Source: Pleurocapsa sp. PCC 7319
GTDB taxonomy: Bacteria > Cyanobacteriota > Cyanobacteriia > Cyanobacteriales > Xenococcaceae
Reading direction: 5' to 3'
Length of the DNA stretch: 64,000 nt
Assembly (NCBI RefSeq): GCF_000332195.1
Contig: NZ_KB235922.1
Location: forward strand, 5,677,322 to 5,741,321
How positions within the stretch are numbered: the first letter of the stretch is position 1; every line of letters starts with the position of its first letter. The position numbers and the translations under genes were made by a program. Below, piece after piece: positions 18,548 to 27,523 of the stretch. The notes under the pieces were generated by a model. It had not been told where the DNA came from and made no database searches. It saw nothing but the letters and a program-made list of their open reading frames with translations.

Positions 18548-18823
18548 ATGACCGTTAAAGTATTAATCCCGACCCCTCTACAAAAATTTACCAACAATCA
18601 AGCTACTATCGAATGTGGTGGTAGCAATGTAGATGAGCTAATTGATGCTCTGGAAACTAATTGTCCTGGAATTAAAGCTCGTATTTGTGACGAAACTGGC
18701 AAACCCCGGCGTTTTCTTAATCTATATGTCAATAGTGAAGATATCCGTTTTTTAGAAGGTACGGATACAGCTTTAAATGATGGTGATGAAGTCAGTATTG
18801 TGCCTGCAGTTGCTGGAGGTTAA
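18548..18823 (+). CDS. ThiS/MoaD-family sulfur carrier protein
   Basis: A 91-residue ubiquitin-like beta-grasp protein ending in the diglycine ([11 protein letters not shown]90-G91) that becomes a thiocarboxylate in MoaD, ThiS and CysO. The segment [20 protein letters not shown] is MoaD-like. There is no molybdopterin or thiamine gene nearby; the partner is thrC. By analogy with mycobacterial CysO-CysM, where such a carrier works with a PLP enzyme of the same fold type, a link to sulfur amino-acid chemistry is possible but not shown. Confidence 0.85.
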   Translation: MTVKVLIPTPLQKFTNNQATIECGGSNVDELIDALETNCPGIKARICDETGKPRRFLNLYVNSEDIRFLEGTDTALNDGDEVSIVPAVAGG

Positions 18824-18860
18824 GACCAAAGACTTTATTTTATAGATTCCGTAACAGTGA

Positions 18861-18888
18861 GGTTAGCTTGGTGGCTAACCTTTTTTTT
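18861..18888 (+). terminator. Strong intrinsic terminator after the sulfur carrier gene
   Basis: GGTTAGC and GGCTAACC pair in an 8-bp stem with a 5-base loop, followed directly by eight Ts. It ends the thrC-sulfur carrier unit. Confidence 0.9.
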
Positions 18889-18898
18889 GTTTTTCAAG

Positions 18899-19018
18899 TA
18901 TAGTCATTCCAATTAGTTGACCTATGACGAGAGATTTTGTTAGATAGATAATTTATCGTAGGGGCGAATCGCGATTCGCCCTTACACAATCGTATGATTT
19001 TTATTTGGAATGACTATA
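18899..19018. mobile_element. MITE-like element with 14-bp terminal inverted repeats
   Basis: TATAGTCATTCCAA at 18899-18912 is the exact reverse complement of 19005-19018, enclosing 120 bp with no coding capacity. The outer TA at both ends could be a TA target duplication, as made by IS630/Tc1-type transposases. Inside, at 18962-18981, is a perfect 20-base palindrome (GGGCGAATCG followed by its complement). The right end stops three bases before the stop codon of the next gene. The transposase family is inferred. Confidence 0.75.
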
Positions 19019-19021
19019 AGT

Positions 19022-20527
19022 TTAAGAATTAGGATATCCAAACCAAGTAGGATCGATATAATTAATGCGAGCGCAAGGCTCTAGAGTAGATAAGATCGTT
19101 TTGCCGTAGCTCCGAAAGTTAACTCGATTATCCAGCAAAGCTACAATACCCTCAGATTCTCGAAGAGGTACTACTGCTTGTTCTAAAGTTTTTAAGGCAG
19201 TAGGTAGCAGATATAGGCGAAACCAATCCTGTTTTTGACGTTTATGATAGGCAACTCGGTTGGCAACTAGGGGGTTTTCTAGGGATGGTATGGGCAACGT
19301 AGCAATGATCAAAAGTCTGGGAATAGGTAATTCTTCTTGGTGTAGTTTCCAAAAAGACCAGCCACAAATTAAAACACTATTATCTGCGATCGCCGTTTTT
19401 TCGACTTGAACCCGTGAACCAACTTCACCAGCCAAAGCTGAACCAACTTGTCCTTGAAGAGGTATATCATCAACAATGACGACAACCAATTGTTCGACGC
19501 TGCTACTAAGACTTACCAGTAGTAGAACCTGTTTAATTAGAGCCGACTGAAAGTTAGGAGTGTTGGGCAGGGGAAAGCGATCAGGTAAGTATAACTGAAT
19601 ATGATCGTTTTGTCGGTTAGGAGTAAATTTAAGACTTAGCATTTCTAAATCTAGACCTAACTGTTGCCGATAGATTGGTGCAGAGGCTTCGATATCCAGA
19701 AAACTGCCAATGATAACTACTGGTTGCTGACGCCAAATCCGTTGTAGCTTAGTTCCTACATCAGCAGGAGCAAGATGAATCGTAAAAAGACCCAAACTGC
19801 GATCGCGTGAAATCCAAGAGATAATCGATTTATGAGATATTTGCTGCCAAAAGAGGCTAAATTTTGGCGTTAATAGTTTTTTTTCGTTGAGTAATTCACA
19901 TAAATAACTCAGAATTTTTAATTCTGAATCAAGTAAGACATAATTACGATAGGGATTTTCGGGACGAGCAAAAATAGACTTAGTTAATTTGACTCTAGTG
20001 TTGCGAATTAATTCACTAAAATCAGGAACATTTTGTAATAATTCTGACCAATCCTTAGTGGTAATACTAATGCTCAATATTTGTCGTGCCCATTCTTCTA
20101 AATCGTCAGCACGGTCGATAATTATCGGGATATTGAGGGGGAATCTCTCAAGGTGCTCAAGACGATCTCTCAGCCAATTATCAGGGGAAGTTAACAGTAG
20201 TTGATCGTGCTCTTCCCAGCGATCGCCAATTCTGACTTTTTTGTTTGTTCCCAACCAATTCTGTAATTGAGGAATCTCTTGCTCCAACAAGTACTGTTGC
20301 GTTGCTGAAGGAGTAACGATTATTACTGACCATTCACCCAAGAGTATGGGCATTAAGTAACTGAGACAATACCGACTAACACTACTGCCAGTCTGCATCA
20401 AAGCAGGACGACCTAAGCGTAAAGCTCTGGCAATAAGGCGTGACATCGTCAAATGATGAGGAAAATTACGATCCCCATGTTCCCGCAAAAAATTTCTCAG
20501 GGATGAATGGACTTCTACTTCAATCAC
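19022..20527 (-). CDS. DinG/XPD-like helicase with degenerate motifs
   Basis: A 501-residue protein aligning over its length with DinG-type superfamily 2 helicases: an N-terminal half with the motif Ia-like VTPSATQQYLLEQ and a C-terminal half with CGWSFWKL, RLLIIATLPIPSLENPL and LLDNRVNFRSYGKTIL. The catalytic parts are eroded. The P-loop position (residues 45-56) reads QTGSSVSRYCLS without GKT/S, the DEAH box reads D138-R-A-D141, and motif VI (QGxGRxIR) reads QAVVPLRE at 450-457. The four Fe-S cysteines are absent. Yet the frame is intact, so a conserved non-enzymatic role is possible. Confidence 0.75.
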   Translation of the reverse strand: MIEVEVHSSLRNFLREHGDRNFPHHLTMSRLIARALRLGRPALMQTGSSVSRYCLSYLMPILLGEWSVIIVTPSATQQYLLEQEIPQLQNWLGTNKKVRIGDRWEEHDQLLLTSPDNWLRDRLEHLERFPLNIPIIIDRADDLEEWARQILSISITTKDWSELLQNVPDFSELIRNTRVKLTKSIFARPENPYRNYVLLDSELKILSYLCELLNEKKLLTPKFSLFWQQISHKSIISWISRDRSLGLFTIHLAPADVGTKLQRIWRQQPVVIIGSFLDIEASAPIYRQQLGLDLEMLSLKFTPNRQNDHIQLYLPDRFPLPNTPNFQSALIKQVLLLVSLSSSVEQLVVVIVDDIPLQGQVGSALAGEVGSRVQVEKTAIADNSVLICGWSFWKLHQEELPIPRLLIIATLPIPSLENPLVANRVAYHKRQKQDWFRLYLLPTALKTLEQAVVPLRESEGIVALLDNRVNFRSYGKTILSTLEPCARINYIDPTWFGYPNS

Positions 20528-20570
20528 ATTTAACTTAAATTACAAGAAAGGACTGTCGTAGTTTCCACTA

Positions 20571-21785
20571 TTACTCAAATTCAGCTTTAGGAAAAGCACT
20601 AGGTTTAACTTTGAGATTATTTACCTTTCCATTTCGTAAAACTTCGATTCTGAGTTCGGAACCAATTTCGCTGACATCTACCTGTTCTTGTACTTGGAGA
20701 GACGTTTTTACAAGACTATCACCAACTTTAAGAATAATATCTCCTGGCTTAAAACCACTTCTGGCAGCAGGCGAGCGAGGAATTACTCGCACTACTAGTA
20801 CACCATCGTTCTCAGCAATTTTAAACCCGTAATCTTCGCTGGAATTAATTTCCGCTTTGGTTTCTTGGCTGAGATTAACCATGTGGATTCCCAAGTAGGG
20901 ATGATCCGCCTGACCCTTAGCAAATAATTGATTAGCTATTCGTTGAGCCGTTTCAATCGGAATCGCAAAACCTAGTCCTTGAGCATCGGCACGAATTGCC
21001 GTATTGATCCCGATGACTTCGCCTTCCGAATTTAATAGTGGACCTCCAGAGTTACCTGGATTAATTGCCGCATCTGTTTGAATAAATCTGACTCGCTTAT
21101 CAGGAACACCGACCTGAGAACTAGAACGACCCAAAGCACTAATAATACCTACGGTGACGGTATTATCTAACCCTAAGGGATTACCGATGGCGATCGCCCA
21201 TTCTCCTGGAGTGAGATTTTCTGCATTACCAATGTTTACGGTGGGTAAGTCGTTGGCGTCAATTTTAACCACAGCCACATCAGTAAAAGAGTCTGTCCCT
21301 AAAACTTTACCTTCATAGGATTTTCCATCTTTAAGAGTGATTTGAACTTTTTCTGCACCAGCAACTACATGAGCATTAGTAATTAAACGTCCATCAGAAC
21401 CAATAATAAAACCAGAACCAGTTCCCCGTTCAACTTTGTCAGGTACAGACTCTAGAGCATTATTATCATTATCACTACCAAAAAAACGTTTAAATAAAGG
21501 GTGTTTGAAATTGTCCGGTAATGTCGAGGAGAGCTGGCGAGAAGCATCAATTCTGACTACTGCCGGACCAACCTTCTGTACAGCAGTCGCAATAAAGTTA
21601 ATGTTTTCATTATTATTTTGGCTGCGAGGAGGATTAGATAGAGCAGGAATTGCCGTAGGATAAACTTGAGATTGCTTAATTACCTTAGGTTGCTGATTAA
21701 TATATCGACTGCCAAAAAATCCTATGCCACCACCAAGTGCCAGAATACTTATATATGCACTAAGCTTATTAATTATAAATTTCAT
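20571..21785 (-). CDS. HtrA/Deg-family serine protease
   Basis: A 404-residue trypsin-like protease with one PDZ domain, of the cyanobacterial HhoA/HhoB/HtrA group, acting in periplasm or thylakoid lumen protein quality control. The start is the ATG at 21785, giving an N-terminal anchor or signal (LSAYISILALGGGIGFFG); a longer frame to 21866 adds non-conserved residues. The triad is H139 (ITNAHVVAG), D169 (SFTDVAVVKID) and S246 (NPGNSGGPLLNS). The PDZ core follows after about residue 300. Which of the three paralogs it is cannot be told here. Confidence 0.93.
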   Translation of the reverse strand: MKFIINKLSAYISILALGGGIGFFGSRYINQQPKVIKQSQVYPTAIPALSNPPRSQNNNENINFIATAVQKVGPAVVRIDASRQLSSTLPDNFKHPLFKRFFGSDNDNNALESVPDKVERGTGSGFIIGSDGRLITNAHVVAGAEKVQITLKDGKSYEGKVLGTDSFTDVAVVKIDANDLPTVNIGNAENLTPGEWAIAIGNPLGLDNTVTVGIISALGRSSSQVGVPDKRVRFIQTDAAINPGNSGGPLLNSEGEVIGINTAIRADAQGLGFAIPIETAQRIANQLFAKGQADHPYLGIHMVNLSQETKAEINSSEDYGFKIAENDGVLVVRVIPRSPAARSGFKPGDIILKVGDSLVKTSLQVQEQVDVSEIGSELRIEVLRNGKVNNLKVKPSAFPKAEFE

Positions 21786-21921
21786 ATTATTTAAGAGCTG
21801 ATGCCAGGTTTGATCCCTATTAAAATTATCGCAGACAAAAATCAATAAAGCTTCCCATAGTCCCACAATAAACTTATTATCTCTATCTGAGCGGGCTGCT
21901 GACGCAAAACTTTACTAATTT

Positions 21922-21988
21922 GAGTTCGGAGTTCGGAGTTCGGAGTTCGGAGTTCGGAGTTCGGAGTTCGGAGTTTGGAGTTCGGAGT
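21922..21988. repeat. Heptamer tandem array (GAGTTCG)n
   Basis: Nine contiguous 7-base units GAGTTCG (unit eight is GAGTTTG) plus a partial tenth, in the 320-bp gap upstream of the HtrA gene. It is an STRR of the type common in cyanobacteria. The rest of this gap holds a second array at 22032 and no coding frame that I can support. Confidence 0.9.
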
Positions 21989-22031
21989 ATTGATGGCTTG
22001 AAAATTTAGGAAATTATAGTTGTCTAAAGCC

Positions 22032-22059
22032 TAGGAGCTAAGAGCTGAGAGCTGAAAGC
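22032..22059. repeat. Short heptamer array (TRAGAGC-type)
   Basis: Four 7-base units, TAGGAGC, TAAGAGC, TGAGAGC and TGAAAGC, 43 bp from the larger GAGTTCG array. It has the same period but an unrelated unit. Confidence 0.6.
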
Positions 22060-22105
22060 TAATAACAGTATTACTTTCGTTTTTACACCTTTAAATTAGC
22101 AACGC

Positions 22106-22678
22106 CTAAATTAGCAACGCCTTGATTTCTTGAGATATTTGATTATATATTTTATCTTCCATTACGGGAATTAATTGCTCAGTAGCAATCGGTTTAACTA
22201 GATCAATCCAGGATTTACAGCCTCGATACTGATCGTTATAGGGAATTACTTGGGGTTGATCCAGGCGATAGACTTTCAAGAGTAAAACCATCAAAGGTTG
22301 CTCAGGTTTCCATTGAAGACGCTCGTCAATCATCTCTGAATTCCAAATATGATAAGGTTGCAACGCTTCTATGTGACTGCGATTGCTTATTTCCCAAACA
22401 TCAGTGACTTGGGCACAACTTTTAATATTGACCATTTCAGGATGCCAACCAGACTCGACTAAGGCAACTTCGGAAGTATATTCTGGTTTTAGTAAATGGG
22501 GTTTTTGATGTTCAAAAGTGGGGTATAGCCAAACCAAACGGTGTTTTACCTGAAAACCTCGTTCGCGAATACCACCTTTACGAAGTAGAACAATAGTTTT
22601 GCCTGCGGTCAAAGCGTCAACTGCGATCGCCCATTCTTTTAAGGCGTGCTGAAGTTGTTGAATATTAGCTAGTGCCAT
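22106..22678 (-). CDS. DUF1802 family protein
   Basis: A 190-residue protein of the DUF1802 family, recognised by ALKEWAIAVDALTAGKTIVL followed by LLRKGGIRERGFQV and WLYPTFEHQKPHLLKPEY. No function is known for the family. It has no signal or membrane segment and ends the minus-strand run downstream of the chemotaxis genes, separated from the last CheW by 191 bp and a repeat array, so it need not belong to that operon. Confidence 0.85.
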   Translation of the reverse strand: MALANIQQLQHALKEWAIAVDALTAGKTIVLLRKGGIRERGFQVKHRLVWLYPTFEHQKPHLLKPEYTSEVALVESGWHPEMVNIKSCAQVTDVWEISNRSHIEALQPYHIWNSEMIDERLQWKPEQPLMVLLLKVYRLDQPQVIPYNDQYRGCKSWIDLVKPIATEQLIPVMEDKIYNQISQEIKALLI

Positions 22679-22773
22679 AGCTGATTTTACTTGTTGGAGA
22701 ATCTCAGCTTATATGTTATCTAAAATCCGCTTGGTAAAAGTAGTGTTTAGTTTCTCTAACTAAAGTCGTTTCA

Positions 22774-22834
22774 ACTCATTACTCATTACTCGTTACTTGT
22801 TACTTGTTACTTGTTACTTGTTACTCGTTACTTG
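22774..22834. repeat. Heptamer tandem array (ACTTGTT-type)
   Basis: Eight 7-base units (ACTCATT twice, ACTCGTT, ACTTGTT four times, ACTCGTT) plus a partial unit, between the DUF1802 gene and the last CheW. The same unit reappears in a shorter array at 34109-34136. Confidence 0.85.
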
Positions 22835-22869
22835 ATTTTTTAGGTAACCTACACAAAACGGATTTAGTA

Positions 22870-23358
22870 TTAGACTAATCGTTCCAGATCAAGCATAAAA
22901 ATAGTCAAGGATTTAGCATTTTCTTCAGGAATGACCACAACATGGCTAGCAATTTCTAAAGTATCGGCGCGGCGATAAGAATCAGGAATGAGGCGAATTT
23001 GCCCTGAAGGAACATCAATAATACTAGGAGGATGAACTACAAAAATTCCTAATGGTTCCCCGGTGATGTTTTTGGTAATAATAAAATAGCCTTTATGGGG
23101 AAATACTTCGGTCTGGCTAACTTTAAATAGCTTTTGGTGTAGATCGACTACTGCTACTTCTTGTTCTTCTAAATGAGCTAAATTAACGTGACTCAATCCA
23201 CTACCGTGAACAGCATGTTGCCTGACCACTTTTTTTACCTGAAGAATTGGTAAAGCCAAAGTTAACTTACCAACTTCAAATACCAATAGTTTGATTAATG
23301 AAGTAGAACTAGAATTTGATATTTTTGTTGTCGGGGAATTAGTTACTAAATTATTCAT
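22870..23358 (-). CDS. CheW-like adaptor downstream of pixL
   Basis: A 162-residue CheW-domain protein (LIKLLVFEVGKLTLALPILQ, HLEEQEVAVVDLHQKLF) expected to link chemoreceptors with a CheA kinase. It starts 19 bp after the large CheA and is the last gene of the pix-like operon. The canonical pixGHIJL set already contains a CheW (pixI) upstream, so this is an additional adaptor. Confidence 0.85.
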   Translation of the reverse strand: MNNLVTNSPTTKISNSSSTSLIKLLVFEVGKLTLALPILQVKKVVRQHAVHGSGLSHVNLAHLEEQEVAVVDLHQKLFKVSQTEVFPHKGYFIITKNITGEPLGIFVVHPPSIIDVPSGQIRLIPDSYRRADTLEIASHVVVIPEENAKSLTIFMLDLERLV

Positions 23359-23377
23359 TTATATTGGCTAATTAAAG

Positions 23378-26300
23378 CTATTTTAAATTACTATATTTGG
23401 CAATCAAATTATCAATATCTTGTAAAAATTTATGCTCGATATAAGGTTTAGTAAAATACCCATTAACTCCTAGACCTGTAGCTAAATTACGATGTTTTTC
23501 GCTGTCACGAGAGGTAAGCATCACCACTGGTATTTTGGTAAGTTGTGAGTCTTCTCGACAAGCAGTTAAAAATTCCCAGCCATTCATATTGGGCATTTCG
23601 ACATCGCAAATAACTAAAGTAGTTTGTAAATTATTTTTGAGTAAATCTAAACCTTCAACGCCATCTCTTCCCTGTAATACGCGATAACCTTTTTGTTCTA
23701 AGCTCAGAGCTAAAGTCCTTCTTAAGGCGGAAGAATCATCAATCACTAGAATAGTTTTGGTTTCTATAGCTGGTTGATTAGAATGAGTTTGACTGACAAA
23801 ACTATCGTTATACTCAAATATTTTTTTAACTTCTGCCAGAAACTCTTGCTCAATATAGGGTTTAGTAAAATAGCCATTGGCTCCTAATTGGTTAGCCAAA
23901 TTGCGATGTTTAGCTCCGCTACGAGAAGTTAGCATAACTATGGGGATTTTTGCTAAGGCAGAATCGCGACGGCGCATCCCCAAAAACTCAAACCCATTCA
24001 TCGTGGGCATTTCGATATCGCAAATAATTAAGTCTAGAGCCGGAGTTTGCCGAAATCCATCGAGAGCATCTTTGCCGTCTTTTTTCTGAATGACTCGATA
24101 ACCTTCCTTTTCTAGGGTTAATGCCATAGTTCGTCGTAATGCAGTAGAATCATCAACGAGCATAATTGTCTTCTGCTTAGTAGCTTGGTTGCTACCCGAG
24201 GCTTCATCAATTAATTGCTCCGTAGCGATCGCATCTGTATCTAAAGTTGATTCTAAATCAGAATTGCTTAACTTTTCCAACTCGGCAGGAACATTAGCTA
24301 GCAGTACAGATTGCTCAGTCTCTTCTCCTAAAATGGTACTGATTAAAGCTGCACCATCAAAAGCAGGAATCAGGCTACCATCACTGAGAATCGTACAGCC
24401 ATAGGAATATCGTGGAGCGGCGATCGCTTTTCCATAGGGTTTAATGACTAATTCCTGCTCGCTAATCAAGTTCACAACTTCCAAGGCAAATAACTGTTGC
24501 CCCCGGCGCAACAGCAATAATGGAGCCAACCAATCATCAGGAGGCGCAATTGTTTTAAAAGCGGGGCTAGAAGAATCAAACTCGAAAATCGGGCAATTGT
24601 ACTCCAATATTTCCCTTAGAGAATAAATTGGCACTAGCTTTTGTTGTAAAGACAAAAATTTCTGATTACCAGATAGTCTAATTTGTTTGTCGGTGGGAAT
24701 AATAATCTCTTCGATACTATCTGAAGGAATAGCGAAAGTAGTTTGCCCCAGAGAACAGACTAATAATTTGGCGATCGTTAAAGTTAAAGGCAAGCGCAGC
24801 GTAAAAGTCGAACCTAATCCAGGAGAAGAGGTAACGGTAATTTTCCCCTTGAGAGTTTCAATTTGCGATCGCACAATATTCATGCCTACGCCTCGACCTG
24901 AAATCTCGCTAACTTGATTAGCCGTAGAAAATCCTGGTTCAAAAATCAACTCAAACAATTTTTCCTTAGTTGCAGATGCTGCTTCTTGGGGAGAAATCAG
25001 ACCTTTCTCCATTGCCTTACGGGTAATCTTATCTATATCTAAACCTTTGCCATCATCTTTAACCTCAATTACCGTTTGATTACCTTGATAGTAAGCATTA
25101 ATTTCAATTAATCCTGTTGCCGGTTTCCCCTGATTTGTCCGAATTGCTGTATCTTCAATACCATGATCGAAACCGTTACGTAATAGATGGAGTAAGGGAT
25201 CGGATAATTTTTCTAAAACTGCTCTATCGACTAAAACTCCAGTACCAGTCAACTTAAGCTCTACTGGTTTTTGATATTTAGTAGATAAATCTCGTAGAGT
25301 GCGGGGAAAACGCTGCAAAATTTGCTCTAGTGGTAACATTCTGACCCACATTAGCTCATCGCGCATTTGACCTAACATTTGGCGTTGCACATTAATGGTG
25401 CGATCAGATTGTTGAGCAAAAATAGTTATATCATCTACGCTTTCCTCTAACTGTACTATCTCTTCCAATACCTCTTGTAAAGAGGAATAGAGTGTACTGT
25501 AGCTATCCATCTCTAGGGAATCAAATTCTGTTGATTCATCAGTAAAATTTTCTTGGGAGTGAAAATTCTGACCATCCGATTTAGTTTCTGTTGCTATCGA
25601 ACTATCAAAGTTATTGCTTAGTTGCTCGATAAGCATCGTGTCAGATATTTCTCTCAGTTTTTTAGTAACTTCTCGAAAGCGAAAAAATTTCTGTCCTAGT
25701 TCTGATACATTTTCCTGTAGCTGTTGATTTTGCAGAGCCAGGCTATTACGGTTAATTGTCAACTCCCCAACTAAGTTATTCATTCTTTCCAAGCGGTCTA
25801 AATCAACCCGAACAGACAATTTAGGAGCAGCTTTGGACTTAGGTTTGGCAGTTTTTGATTCTGCTACAGAGGATACTTCGGGCTGAAATTTTTGAGCGGG
25901 AGAGCGAGAGTCTGGTAATGGGAGAGCATCAGGAACGGTATCAATGCTAGGAAGACTATCGTATATTTCTGCAATTGATTCCACTGCCGTTTCTATATTT
26001 TTAGGTGGAGATTGCTGATTATCTTCACTTAATGCTTCGTCCTTGGCCGTAATCTCAGTTGTTAAACTATCCACAACTTCAGCATTCACAGGTTGTTCGG
26101 TATCGGGAATCTTACCAAAGATCTCGCTTAGGGTAAGTTCCTCATCATCGTTCGCTAAAGATTCGGCGATCGCAGATTCATCATCAGGAAGCGTACCGAA
26201 GATCTCATTAATATCAGCTTCAGATGATTCAAGAGTTTCTCCCGCAACTTGCTCAACAGTAGTTTCAGCTTCAGGAATCGAACCGAAAATGTCGTTAATG

Positions 26301-27484
26301 TCAGCTTCAGTCGACTCAGCCGGTTCAGCATTAGTTTGCTTTACAATAGTTTCAGCATCGGGTATTGAACCGAAGATGTCATTGATATCGGCATCGGTTG
26401 ACTCAGCACTTTCAGCAATAGATTTACTTAAACCAGCATCAGAGTCAGGGATTGAACCGAAGATGTCGTTAATATCGGCATCAGTTGACTCAGCGGTTTC
26501 AGTAATTGCTTCAGTCAGAACAGGTTCGGCATCGGGAAGTGTACCGAAGATATCTTCTGCAAGTGCTTCTGTAGCTGCCTCCGAAGACCATAAATTGTCT
26601 TGACTATCTAAAACATTCTCATTACCAGCAATATTTGTCTCTGTATTGATCTTTGTATTACTAGCAAGTTGTTTTTCTGTAGTTGAAGATGTAACTGTTC
26701 CTTGAGCTAACTCTCTCAAAGCAGGAGATACTTGACCCCCTTGTTGGCGATCGCCTGCCAAGACTAGATCTTTGGCGATAGTACAGTCAGCTACTGTCGC
26801 TTCGATGATCGCCAATACGCGATCGGGATTTTCAGCCAAAGCTTTTTGAGCTGTTTGAATAATATCGCTAAAGCCCGGTAGGTTAAATAACTCAGCAAAA
26901 CCGGCAAATACCTCTAGCTGAGTTTCTAATTCTGCCGCTGGATCATAATTTTGGGGATTGCTGGCAACTTTCTGTAAATGCTCTAAAGCTTGTGCTACAT
27001 CTACTTCAAAAATGGACGAGACAATATCAACTCCTAAATCTGTTGCACTGGGAATATAGTTGTCGGAATTTTTCAGCGCATCTTCGAGACATATTTCTAA
27101 AGCAGAAAAGACTGGTTCGGCGGTCAAAAGAGCTGATTCTTCGTCAAAAGAGCCTTGTTCAATTTGTTCTGTCAGTGGATTACGGAGACAATCATATCCC
27201 TGTAACAATAAGCCTTCTAATTCCTCATCAAACTCAACATCATCACTATAAAGAGCTTTGAAAAAATCTTCTAAGCGATGAGCCAATAGCTCAATGGCAC
27301 TCAATTCAACACTAGCCGCGCCACCTTTGATGGAGTGAGCAGCTCGCATCAACTCATGTACCTTGGGGGTACTGTGATCTTGACGAAGCGAAAGCAAACC
27401 TGTTTCTAGAACCTGTAAGAGTTCTTGAGCTTCTTCGATAAAAAATTGATACGCTTGGTCGCGGATATCGGGATTGAGTGACAT
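23378..27484 (-). CDS. pixL: PixL-like hybrid CheA kinase with two receivers
   Basis: A 1368-residue histidine kinase. An HPt domain carries the phosphorylated H50 (MRAAHSIKGG). A second helical region (about 150-260) is followed by an acidic linker with six 29-residue repeats (311-463). Next come the dimerisation part (from about 557), the ATPase domain with N770 (LLHLLRNGFDHGIED) and G boxes DDGKGLDI and GRGVGMNIV, a CheW domain (about 905-1055), and two tandem receivers with phospho-acceptors D1156 and D1294. Both receivers keep the catalytic residues and resemble each other closely. By synteny (PatA-CheY-CheW-MCP-MCP-CheA) it is the phototaxis kinase PixL, driving type IV pilus motility. 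Confidence 0.9.
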   Translation of the reverse strand: MSLNPDIRDQAYQFFIEEAQELLQVLETGLLSLRQDHSTPKVHELMRAAHSIKGGAASVELSAIELLAHRLEDFFKALYSDDVEFDEELEGLLLQGYDCLRNPLTEQIEQGSFDEESALLTAEPVFSALEICLEDALKNSDNYIPSATDLGVDIVSSIFEVDVAQALEHLQKVASNPQNYDPAAELETQLEVFAGFAELFNLPGFSDIIQTAQKALAENPDRVLAIIEATVADCTIAKDLVLAGDRQQGGQVSPALRELAQGTVTSSTTEKQLASNTKINTETNIAGNENVLDSQDNLWSSEAATEALAEDIFGTLPDAEPVLTEAITETAESTDADINDIFGSIPDSDAGLSKSIAESAESTDADINDIFGSIPDAETIVKQTNAEPAESTEADINDIFGSIPEAETTVEQVAGETLESSEADINEIFGTLPDDESAIAESLANDDEELTLSEIFGKIPDTEQPVNAEVVDSLTTEITAKDEALSEDNQQSPPKNIETAVESIAEIYDSLPSIDTVPDALPLPDSRSPAQKFQPEVSSVAESKTAKPKSKAAPKLSVRVDLDRLERMNNLVGELTINRNSLALQNQQLQENVSELGQKFFRFREVTKKLREISDTMLIEQLSNNFDSSIATETKSDGQNFHSQENFTDESTEFDSLEMDSYSTLYSSLQEVLEEIVQLEESVDDITIFAQQSDRTINVQRQMLGQMRDELMWVRMLPLEQILQRFPRTLRDLSTKYQKPVELKLTGTGVLVDRAVLEKLSDPLLHLLRNGFDHGIEDTAIRTNQGKPATGLIEINAYYQGNQTVIEVKDDGKGLDIDKITRKAMEKGLISPQEAASATKEKLFELIFEPGFSTANQVSEISGRGVGMNIVRSQIETLKGKITVTSSPGLGSTFTLRLPLTLTIAKLLVCSLGQTTFAIPSDSIEEIIIPTDKQIRLSGNQKFLSLQQKLVPIYSLREILEYNCPIFEFDSSSPAFKTIAPPDDWLAPLLLLRRGQQLFALEVVNLISEQELVIKPYGKAIAAPRYSYGCTILSDGSLIPAFDGAALISTILGEETEQSVLLANVPAELEKLSNSDLESTLDTDAIATEQLIDEASGSNQATKQKTIMLVDDSTALRRTMALTLEKEGYRVIQKKDGKDALDGFRQTPALDLIICDIEMPTMNGFEFLGMRRRDSALAKIPIVMLTSRSGAKHRNLANQLGANGYFTKPYIEQEFLAEVKKIFEYNDSFVSQTHSNQPAIETKTILVIDDSSALRRTLALSLEQKGYRVLQGRDGVEGLDLLKNNLQTTLVICDVEMPNMNGWEFLTACREDSQLTKIPVVMLTSRDSEKHRNLATGLGVNGYFTKPYIEHKFLQDIDNLIAKYSNLK

Positions 27485-27523
27485 GATTTAGGTATGGCTT
27501 GCAATTTAGGAAAGGAGATTAAA

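Noticed and set aside
21922-22834. Possible CRISPR array because of regular repeats.
   Set aside because: Units are 7 bases and contiguous, without spacers of 30-40 bases and without cas genes nearby. These are STRRs.
26043-26603. A 186-residue open frame antisense to the PixL repeat region, itself repetitive (SGIEPKMSLISASVDSA-like units).
   Set aside because: It is the complementary reading of the 29-codon repeats of pixL; biased repeat codons keep the opposite frame open. No start signal or family match.
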